A stretch of DNA of 64,000 bases, taken from positions 89,476,728-89,540,727 of the forward strand of contig OX377204.1 in the NCBI GenBank assembly GCA_947396885.1, read 5' to 3'. The stretch is from Heligmosomoides polygyrus polygyrus (lineage: Eukaryota > Nematoda > Chromadorea > Rhabditida > Heligmosomidae). Each line of letters begins with the position of its first letter. Positions within the stretch are counted from its first letter, which is position 1. The translations under genes and the position numbers were made by a program. Below the pieces are notes generated by a model. It did no database searches and had not been told where the DNA came from. It worked only from the letters and a program-made list of their open reading frames with translations. This document shows positions 11,395 to 19,550 of the stretch, piece after piece.

Positions 11395-11831
11395 TAGAAT
11401 TTCTCACATTCAACCACTCAGTTCTTTTGCTGATAGAATCAATCAACCAGCATAGCGTTGGAAAAGGTGTGCAGAAATGTTTATTTGGACCGAAACGGAT
11501 GAGCATGAAGAAAGTTGTGATCGTTTGATGTGGACCAGTCAAAACCGCCAGAACTTTCCTGCCAACATAATAACGGAGTGTGCCGTCAAAGGTAGTCACA
11601 AGTCTGCTACCATTTTATCAGCCACAGAGTGAGAGAGCAATTAGATGGCCTGGGGTGACCTGAATCAAGAACTTCGTTCGGGTACACGCGACACCGGTGC
11701 CTTCCCCGACTGCGATACCAAATTTACTCTTATTCGCCACAAAACGTTTGCATTCTTAGCGCTGTGGGGTAGGTATGAAAGGTATACTTTAGTTGAAAGG
11801 ATCAAAACTCTGTGGTCACTAAAGTAGAGCA

Positions 11832-13055
11832 TATCACCGTTTTCACGTCAAAGGACACTTCTCAAACCAAATTGGACACAAGTCAAATCAAATTAAACAC
11901 TTTTCACATTAAATTGAACACTGTTATAAGCTAGCCTAACCAGGAGACTACCTCAACGGTGGGTCGGAATGGCCCAAGTGTTGTATATGGGCAGAAGCGC
12001 GTCTCTCTGGGAAACAACAAAATGCAATTATCTCGACCCCAATACAACTCTGCTCAGAGTTAGGGACGACGGCATTTGGGCCGCTGGCTGCGTTAACCCT
12101 CTGCCTGCAGGCAGAGGGCGGACTCAAGTTGGCTGGAAACAGTGATGATGGTGGCGCAGTGGGAACAGGGGCGGCGTAATCTCCATAATCGCTGTTTCCA
12201 GCCAACTTGAGCTCGCTCTCCGCGTGCAAGCAGAGGGCTAACGCCGCCAACGGCCCAACTTCTGTCGTCCCTAACTCTGCGCAGAGCTGTATTGGGGTCG
12301 AGATACTTGCATTTTGTATCAAAGCGAACTCTTCCAATTAGAAATGACCTTTAAGCAGGTTAAACTACACTCTCCCTAAAAAAGTTAGAATAAATTTTTG
12401 TTCAAGAAAGATTTGGTAGAACTTTCTTTGAAATTTTTTAGTTCAGCTGCCCCAACAAGTGTGATAATTGTAAAAAAAACATTGAGAAAAATAATAAATT
12501 AAATTTTGGTTTGAAGCGCAACAAGGCACCAATCAAGTAGTGCATTAAAAGACTGGATCGCGCCATACACTCGAAAAGCAAGTCGCAATCTTTATTTGAT
12601 TGATAGGGTAAATACTGCTCGCATGCGGCAAGAAAGTTAGGATATGTGTTTTTTGCAATTGTTTATGCTGCACCACATGCAGGTGCAATTTGCATGCAAA
12701 CAAACTTTGCTATCAATTGAATAATAATCGCGAAGTTTCGGTCGGAGACGTGCTTCAATCACAGTTTTGGCAATATAAAATGGCCGCCTTCTTGCTCTTC
12801 AAAACAAGTTTTAAATCATCGCTTTTGCTCAAAAAAATTATAAAAGTTTTGTGCTCTCTTAATGGGAAATAAACTAAAACATCAAAGTTATACTAGAATA
12901 AAAAATTATTCGAACATTTTCGGAGAGCCTCTAGTTTAATGTAGAAGAAGCTCATTTCGGTTTGGAAGAGCTCTTTTTGATTTGAAAAGTCTTAGGTTAG
13001 CTTAGAAGAGTGTCCAATTTGACTTGAAAAGTGTCTAATTCGACGTGAAAATTGT
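11832..13055. mobile_element. Long-TIR element holding a foldback element
   Basis: The left arm (11835-11925, GTTTTCACGTCAAAGGACAC) is repeated in inverse at 12930-13050 (GACGTGAAAATTG at its end). The arms contain irregular repeats of a TTTGAAAAGTGT type. The interior includes the foldback at 11938-12318. No protein is encoded. The equivalent copy is at 57080-58345. Confidence 0.5.
11938..12318. mobile_element. Foldback element
   Basis: A near-complete palindrome. CTCGACCCCAATACAACTCT on the left arm is inverted at about 12285-12305, and TCAAGTTGGCTGGAAACAG at about 12124 is inverted near 12200. It shares its end (CTCAACGGTRGGTCGGAAYG) with the long-TIR element at 42443-43764, so both belong to one family. 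Confidence 0.6.
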
Positions 13056-13403
13056 ATATTTTTGAGGTGTCTGTATGAGGTCTTTGCTTTCGTATCCTTT
13101 TCTTTGAAGCTCAATTATGAGCACTGTTCCACCTTTTCGTAGAACATGGGGCATGCTTGCGACAGTTTGTACCTACGATTACTTCTGTGTAATATCCGAT
13201 AAACCACCGATTGAACGAGCGCATGTGATGCGTTGACATGGTTATCTACCGCGTATCGTGTCCTTGAACCCCAAGCCCTAGTTTAGATCTTGGCGCGGCT
13301 ACTCTCCTTGTTAAGAAACTCGATATCTTTTCGTCTAAAGCTTGTGCATTTGATTCACCTTTTTAATGATTTGTTTGTACTATCACTTAAGAATTGACTT
13401 CAG

Positions 13404-13484
13404 AGCGGAGCTAATTCGCCAGAGAATTGCCCTGTCGAGCCGCCGGCCATCACTGTTGAAGACTATGACGCAGGAACCGGACCG
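13404..13484 (+). CDS. Exon A, SGANSPENCPVEPP
   Basis: 27 codons in phase 0-0. Acceptor TTGACTTCAG, donor GTAATA. Reads SGANSPENCPVEPP then AITVEDYDAGTGP. The exon is repeated without any amino-acid change at 58687-58767, while surrounding intron sequence has diverged, which supports it as coding. Confidence 0.65.
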
Positions 13485-13585
13485 GTAATATATAGTTTCC
13501 AACATTTCATTATTATTTTTATTTCGGTTTAAGGATGCTAATGTCACATTCGTTTGCAGTGTCAGTTTAAGGCTAGCTGTTTTAG

Positions 13586-13684
13586 AAGCAAGTAATGAAC
13601 GAAAGTTTGGGAGACGGCATTCGTGCTGCCAATACTGACGGAGCTGAGCATGTCCCTATGGATCATGAGCCCAATCATAACATG
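13586..13684 (+). CDS. Exon B, KQVMNESLGDGIRAAN
   Basis: 33 codons in phase 0-0. Acceptor CTGTTTTAG, donor GTGAGT. Acidic and polar: KQVMNESLGDGIRAAN then TDGAEHVPMDHEPNHNM. Four residues differ in the duplicate at 58869-58967. Confidence 0.65.
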
Positions 13685-14414
13685 GTGAGTACACTGTGTA
13701 TAGGCTCAACCGCCTGACATGACCATGTAGTAGGCCTGTAACCTTCCGACAGAAGATATGAATTAAACCTCAGATTATTAGGTTGTTCAAAACAATATCC
13801 TACACACATGTGCTCATTATTCCTCTCCCACATCTGTTGTACTTATGCATACAACAGAGAATATCTGGGGATAAGACCTCACTAATAATCGGGGAATGTT
13901 CTTTGTCTTCACACTCTCTTCATGGTCACATATTTCATTACTATAGTCATACTTTATTTTTTGATAAATATCTCGTCATTGCATGCGATTTTATATAAAT
14001 CTACGTGTAATAGCGGTTAGGACGCGACTCCCGTTATAACACGGATTTTCTTCGGTCGCTTCAAACGCGTTGTAACGAGAGGGACTGTAAATCAAAACGT
14101 AGGTCAAGTGGTGTTTGTGCGCGAAAACCTTTTGAATGAGGGAGGAGCAGCAGTCTTAGTAAGCTTTAAGTATACTAATCCGGCCTGACAGCGAATGAAT
14201 TCCGTCTGACTGATGTTCTATGTCTAGAAAATGAAAGCTTTGTTTTGCTTTAATGCGGACATGTAATTTATTTCAAACTCCGGATAAATGGACCATCCGG
14301 ATAATGACCCTTTTGAATGCCCGACCTCAGGGAGATTCAGAGAAAGGTGATTTTCTTTCAGAACTGACTTTTGGAGGTTTCTATAATTTATTTTCTTTAC
14401 ATCGGATATCCGAT
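13685..14414. other. Intron sequence
   Basis: No gene. The segment around 13750-14095 has no counterpart in the duplicate (58.98-59.21 kb carries different sequence there), so one copy has had a replacement or insertion. Confidence 0.5.
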
Positions 14415-14970
14415 CAGGGGTGTGCGTTTCCGTTAAATCGTTTAAATTTCATTTTAAAAAAAACATAGATGGCTGCGCAGTATTGTTTTTCGAAAAATAT
14501 CAGTGGGACTGTATTATATACCATTTTTACGACAGATGGGCACTTTCAATCGAAATCTTTGAATGGACTTCTGCTATTTTGACAACTATCGAAATAGAAC
14601 CGAACACCTTTAACAAAAGAAATTATTAAATTGTTAAAAAATAATTTCAACAGGCTCTCATACTCATTGTCACTATTATATGATGTAATAATATTGGAAA
14701 AAATTCCAAAGAAGAGGAAAGGCTGTTGAAATTGTTCTTAATAATTTAATTTTGAAGGTGTTAGTCTTTATTTGGAGGGTGTTTAGTTTGCTTTCTAAAG
14801 TTGTCAAAATTAACGACGTTTCAAAGGTTTCATCTGAAAGTGACCACCTGTCGTGAAGACATAAAGGTACATAATACTGCCCCGATAATATTTTTCAATT
14901 TAAACAAGACTACGCAGCCATTTATACTTTTTGACGACATACAACAATTTTACGGAAACGCACACCACTA
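14415..14970. mobile_element. hAT-type palindromic MITE
   Basis: Begins CAGGGGTGTGCGTTTCCG and ends with the inverse CGGAAACGCACACCACTA. Flanked by near-identical 8-bp repeats TATCCGAT and TACCCGAT, as hAT elements make. The interior is largely self-complementary (CGACAGATGGGCACTTTC near 14531 against CCACCTGTCG near 14846). Also present in the duplicate (59543-60105). Confidence 0.65.
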
Positions 14971-15794
14971 TACCCGATTTGGATAAGGTATCCGATTTTT
15001 TATCAAAATGAATCATCCGTTCAGTGAAAAACACCCTTTTTGAGGCATCCTAAGGTCTGGCTTTCTCAAAACCCCTTTATCCGAATGAATTACTTATGCT
15101 GAAAAAATAAAGCGTCGGAATCAACGCCGTATCCAACGTATGGTTGTCTCAATCGTGTGACTCAAACTCAGTCCCAAACACCGAACTTTATCCATATGGA
15201 TATCAGCGCACAACCTGAAGTCCTTTGTAGGGCCCATAGGGCTAGTACAAGATCCGGTCCTAGATCTGTTTACCTGCTTACTTCATGACACGACGAAGAA
15301 GCAGTGCATATCGTTCTTTGTGGTGCGTGGTTAGCTCAAACAGGCAACACGCTCACACCTGTGGACGTGCCCTAGGGTGTTGTGTCAACCTATGTCGTCT
15401 CCCCATCCCGGCACGCGCCACCAAACCATAACTACGTCTGGTCTGTGGGTACGATAAAACACATGAAATGGATTAGGTGACTTAATTGCAAATTAGAAAT
15501 TGCTCCTCCCGCACTAGGATGAATACGCAGTATTATACGCGTCGGCTTTTCTGAAAAAAGACCTTCTGGAGCATGATTTGCTCATTATTTAAATTATTTA
15601 CAATACCGGCCGTATCGTTTAGTCTCGGGCGGAAAGATGGAAAAATTATTCTCCGTTTTTTTGTGTTGAATGCTCTTTCAACTTCTTGCTTTGAAAAGTA
15701 AATCAGATATTTGGGATCAACATCGAATGGTCAATTCGATGAAGCGAAAAAAGCCCAGTAAATGTTAAAAATCTTGATTCGATGCTACATTCTA

Positions 15795-15949
15795 GGGTCG
15801 GATTCGTAAGCGACTTACATAACTTTAACAGAGAATTCGCAGTGGAAAGCTCATGTAACGCGCCATATCGCGTGATAAGCCGTGTTGTCTGAGTTTTCCG
15901 CTGTGAATTCTCTATTAAAGTTATGTAAGTCGTTGATGAATCCGACCCC
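15795..15949. mobile_element. MITE with GGATTCRTMARCGAC arms
   Basis: A 155 bp palindromic element. GGGTCGGATTCGTAAGCGAC on the left, inverse ending GATGAATCCGACCC on the right. It is absent from the duplicate, which reads straight through near 60870. Same family at 25660-25847, 30680-30847 and 36440-36580. Confidence 0.7.
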
Positions 15950-16840
15950 TGGTCGGTTTGAAGAACCCCTCCCTCACGGGAGATAATTACAGTTAAAGGT
16001 CACTCTGAAAATAGCCCATCAAATCAACATTTTAAGCATTTACGGGGCGGTTTTAACTTTATTGCACAGATTATTCGGTGCCGATTCCAAATACCAGATT
16101 TATTTTTCAAAGCACGCAATTTGATGAGCGCCATCAAAAAACGGCGAAAAGACTTTTGCGATTTTCCGCCCAAAGACCATAAGATGTGGCCGGTATTGCA
16201 CTTCACGTAGCGAGTAGTAGCATCGCGCAGAATTGTAATCTCCCATAGTCAGACAGGCATCAAGGTGTCGGAAGGAACGGTACTGTAGGACAGAATCATT
16301 TTTGTGAAAAGCAGAATGACGTGAAATTAATGTGCCACACCCTAACCTCCTGGCAAGGTCTCACTTACGTAAGATCAATCAGACATTGGTACCTAACTTT
16401 GTCTTCGTTTTTTCGACTACTGTTTCCATTTTTGTGCGATGCAAGTCTAGAGAGCGTGGTTCACACTGTATTTCTTTCAAACCCGGCAGCTTAACCCCAT
16501 CTTAAACAGGCTTAGATTTCCTATGCAGTGATTTTATGTATTTATCTGAGCTTACCGTTTTTATATAATAATGTTTCTGGACGAATTCCTTTGCCTTTCT
16601 GAGAGAGAATTAGTGTAGACCCCCATTTTCTAGTCTTGCACTCACCGTTCTTGAGTTCTCAACACGAGTTGAGACTTAACTGCCTGTCGCAATTACATGC
16701 GGACATGACGGCCCTTGCACGTCACCTGAGGTACCGGTAGTCCAGTGACGACCCATCCCCGTTGCCATTGCACCACTAGACCATTGACCTCTGTTCCAAC
16801 CGCGTGTGGTCGATATCTCAATTATTGGATCTGCTTTCAG
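15950..16840. other. Intron sequence
   Basis: No gene or clear element. It aligns by eye with 60880-61764 of the duplicate with many small differences. Confidence 0.5.
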
Positions 16841-16936
16841 AGGACATCTAGGGAGAATATTGATCCCTCTGTGAACACTGGAGAATTTCGCTCCAGCAAA
16901 GCAAACGTGCAAGTCGACAACGGTTCTCTCGGCAAG
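16841..16936 (+). CDS. Exon C, RTSRENIDPSVNTGEF
   Basis: 32 codons in phase 0-0. Acceptor TGCTTTCAG, donor GTATGG. Reads RTSRENIDPSVNTGEF then RSSKANVQVDNGSLGK. The R-T-S start and the later Ser residues foreshadow the repeated exon. Five residues differ in the duplicate (61765-61860). Confidence 0.65.
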
Positions 16937-17011
16937 GTATGGAGTTTACATTTAAAAGACGGCTGTTAGTTTATTGATGTAGTTGTAGTGCTTACTTTTA
17001 ACTCGTTATAG

Positions 17012-17101
17012 GCTGAAGCACGCAACGAAATGGATGTGAAAACTGCCATCAGTGTGATGGAACGTGGGCGTAGCTCGAGATCGTTGTCGTTCCACTCTAT
17101 C
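17012..17101 (+). CDS. Exon D, ends RSSRSLSFHSI
   Basis: 30 codons in phase 0-0. Acceptor GTTATAG, donor GTGAGT. AEARNEMDVKTAISVMERG is followed by RSSRSLSFHSI, which parallels the SRQSI end of the array exons and suggests common descent. One residue (M to I) differs in the duplicate at 61939-62028. Confidence 0.7.
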
Positions 17102-17224
17102 GTGAGTTTATGAGTGAATTTCACTTCACAATTTCATTTCATTATTTTAATTGCATTAAAAATGATGACAAAGGATGTGGACAATTTAAGTGTCTCAAAC
17201 GGGAATCTCCTATCTTGTTTACAG

Positions 17225-17320
17225 AGCAAGAGCGATATTTCGCCGGAGGTCATCAACAGGCGATATTCGTCGCATGTGGTTATAGACAGCAATGGAAGAG
17301 AAGGGGTTGCTGAAGCTCAG
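17225..17320 (+). CDS. Exon E, INRRYSSHVVIDSNGRE
   Basis: 32 codons in phase 0-0. Acceptor TTGTTTACAG, donor GTACGT. SKSDISPEVINRRYSS then HVVIDSNGREGVAEAQ. The central RRYSSHVVID resembles HAYSSRGDLH of the array exon. Identical in the duplicate (62152-62247). Confidence 0.7.
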
Positions 17321-17871
17321 GTACGTTCTTGTGTCTCAACGATGCTTTCAGAGATCAGCCTTTGTAGGATTGATGCTAGTGGGGGGGGGGGGGGGGACGA
17401 CACCTTACTCTGTCTGCTTCACAGCGGCGACAAAATTAGAAACGACAATTTCAGAAAGATAGCACACTGAACTAGACTACGAGAGGATTTTCTTTGCGAT
17501 TTGTTGTCCAGAGGAGGTTGCATTGTTTGTGCCTGTTTGGCTTTTCTTGCGATTTCCTTTGCACTGAAATACACATGGTAATTGGTTGACGCAATCTCAA
17601 CGAGCTTCTTCGAATGTTAAAGTTTTTTCTTATCCATGTTATGTAGTTTTTTACCAACTCTTTTGCTGTCCTTCTGGCCAAGTAAGTAGTGCTGAGTTTT
17701 TTTTTCGAGTGTTCAAAGTAGCCTACGGTTTAGAATATGAGAGTGTCGTAGTCCCCCTTATTAAATGTAGGCAGTCTATGCTCAAGGTTGAGGTTGAGAT
17801 TACGTCTCTTCGGATATTGTTACGGCTCGGTTGAACTTGGAAGAAGACCGCTTTCAAACTAATCTTTATAG

Positions 17872-17955
17872 CTCCTGAACGACACATCCCAACGGCGTGT
17901 GAGCGAAACTGCACCAATGGAGCTTTCTCAGCGCCGAGTTCGCTCCTATTCACAG
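17872..17955 (+). CDS. Exon F, Arg/Ser-rich
   Basis: 28 codons in phase 0-0. Acceptor CTTTATAG, donor GTGTGC. LLNDTSQRRVSETAPMEL then SQRRVRSYSQ. Two RRVS/RRVRS sites fit basophilic kinase consensus; this is inference only. Identical in the duplicate (62798-62881). Confidence 0.7.
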
Positions 17956-18001
17956 GTGTGCTTGTCTTTCATCGTTAGCTTTGGACTTTACTTTCTATAG
18001 G

Positions 18002-18749
18002 GATTTATTTCTTCACCAATTCCTACTCACCCAATTAGCTGTAAATGAGCCTGGCATATGGACTTGTGGAGCTATATAGTGTCAGATGCGAGAACAACTA
18101 CCTGCAAAGCTGACTATTTTAATCCCTTCAAATGGTACAGATCGGCGCAATCGCGCTACACTTTTTCAAGCTCGACAGCCATTTCGTGCGGCTTCTATTT
18201 CAGAAGATAGCTGGGTATAGGGAATACTGCGTCTTTGCTTATTCCTCTATGGATTTCTGTCTGTAATCTGGTTTCATTGCACTAGTTCATTCAGTGTCAT
18301 TTTAGAGTATTCGGTAGCTGCCCCATTGTCCTGTTAAGATACTGTAAGATGACTGTTCACTGAAAGGGATGTAGCGTTTACGGTCGGCTGCCGCACAAGT
18401 GCTGTCAGACGCTTCTGCGGCAGCTTGGTTGTCAGGCAGGACTACTGTACCACTTATCTCCCTATTAGTCGTCGAAATGTCAGGCGGGTGACAGCAACGG
18501 TATCACTATGTCCTTGTTGCGTGCCATTGTAGTTCAGGGGGTCCTTTCTCGCTTACACAACATAAGCAGCGCCACATATCTCGAGCAGAGGTTTTATCAT
18601 CACGCATAAGAAGAACGATCATTGATGGAACGTCAGATGAATGTTTTCCTGCGATCAGAACTCATGCGTCAGATACGGCTTGAACACGCACCCTCTGCTT
18701 TCCGGACAAAAGGCTAGCCCATCATCCCACCAGTGATGTTTTATCGAAC
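18002..18749. other. Intron sequence
   Basis: No gene. Closely matched by 62928-63687 in the duplicate. Confidence 0.5.
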
Positions 18750-18869
18750 CAGGGGTGTGCGTTTAAAGGTTAACGATTTACAGTTTAACGGATATGCCGG
18801 CATTTTCGCGATAAATTCTCTTAACGAAAATTTTCGGTAAATTCCCAAATTTACCGGAAAATTTAACGA

Positions 18870-19001
18870 CTTTTTTCATACAAATACATTTTAATAATTT
18901 GAAGAACCAAGATAATAACTTTTATGGTTCGTTTCGCCACCTTCCTTCAGACGAACCTTGTAAATTATAACACCTCCCCGGTGGCTCATCAGTGAAGAAA
19001 G
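18870..19001 (-). ncRNA. Hammerhead ribozyme candidate
   Basis: On the - strand, CTGATGAG (18985-18992) and CGAAA (18932-18936) are separated by a 6-bp stem II, GCCACC/GGTGGC. Stem I pairs CTTTCTTCA (18993-19001) with TGAAAAAAG (18870-18878), 8 of 9 pairs, immediately 5' of the core and 3' of the cleavage triplet GTA. Stem III is ACGAA/TTTGT with one wobble. All conserved core positions are present. Penelope-like elements are known to carry hammerheads, and this one lies downstream of the RT in the same orientation. The roughly 35-nt stem II loop and roughly 43-nt stem III loop are unusually long. Confidence 0.5.
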
Positions 19002-19016
19002 AGGTGTTATAATTTA

Positions 19017-19550
19017 TTTATTTATTGTCAATATAATAATTTTGTATTTTTATTTTTTAGTTTTCCATATTTTCAACTATTTATTTATTCATTTATTCTA
19101 TTTTTATGACAGCATTATTTTTTAAATTTTTTACCATAAAACGTTAAAACGAAGAAATTTATAAAATTGTACACATATTTAATTTTAGAAAAGATTTTAT
19201 TACAATTCGTTTAAGTTTAAAATAATTTTAAAACATTTTTTGTTAAATATTGTTAGTGAAAAATAATAAACTTACAAAATTCTGTTGCTACAGCCACTCT
19301 CTTTCTTCTTTCTATATAAAGTAATTCATACTGTGCTCTATTGTACGGTATCAGGATAGATATTGTGATATATGTTATCATTACGGTATTCATTTCATTC
19401 TTTACACGCTGAGAATGGAGGTGCTACTTACAAGTGATTCTATTAAAAAATCACTACTTTTTTCAACGTAATTACGATGTTTATTTATTTATTTGTTTAT
19501 TCAGAATAAATTTATAAGTTCAATGGAAGGAGATGGAAAACTACTTCGAG
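19017..19550 (-). other. AT-rich 3' non-coding part of the Penelope-like element
   Basis: Lies between the RT stop and the hammerhead candidate. A 16-bp perfect inverted repeat (AAATTATAACACCTC with its inverse, 18961-19016) brackets the ribozyme 5' strand. No frame of note. Confidence 0.5.

Larger units (their letters stand above)
7717..11571 (+). mobile_element. Decayed mariner-family transposon (DD34D type)
   Basis: Terminal repeats are TTAGGTTGGCCGGAAAATTC near 7717 and the inverse of TTATGTTGGCAGGAAAGTTC near 11570. Between them lie broken transposase pieces: helix-turn-helix region with TVQRWFEKLRSEYFN (8190-8540), EKWVLYDNRRR (near 10957) and LHDNARPHVSQ through PTPTDYHL (11211-11330). 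Stops and frameshifts make it non-functional. An 1822 bp element (8642-10463) is inserted in it. The same mariner recurs at 55.25-56.87 kb without that insertion. Confidence 0.8.
8258..18855 (+). repeat. Segmental duplication, copy 1
   Basis: Same order and orientation as 55247-63796: mariner remnant, long-TIR and foldback elements, exons A to F, hAT MITE, and the start of the hAT element. Copy 1 alone has the insertions at 8642-10463 and 15795-15949 and the Penelope-like element beyond 18856. Beyond that insertion the match resumes at about 23175-23380 (copy 2: about 63815-64000). Confidence 0.85.

Noticed and set aside
12690..12872. 60-codon frame MHANKLCYQLNN
   Set aside because: It lies in the duplicated long-TIR region and the 3' part diverges with frame loss in copy 2.
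13783..13998. 71-codon frame resembling a membrane peptide
   Set aside because: No homologue in the duplicate, no splice context, AT-rich intron.
14253..14629. Frames around the hAT MITE
   Set aside because: They overlap a palindromic MITE and are not conserved in copy 2.
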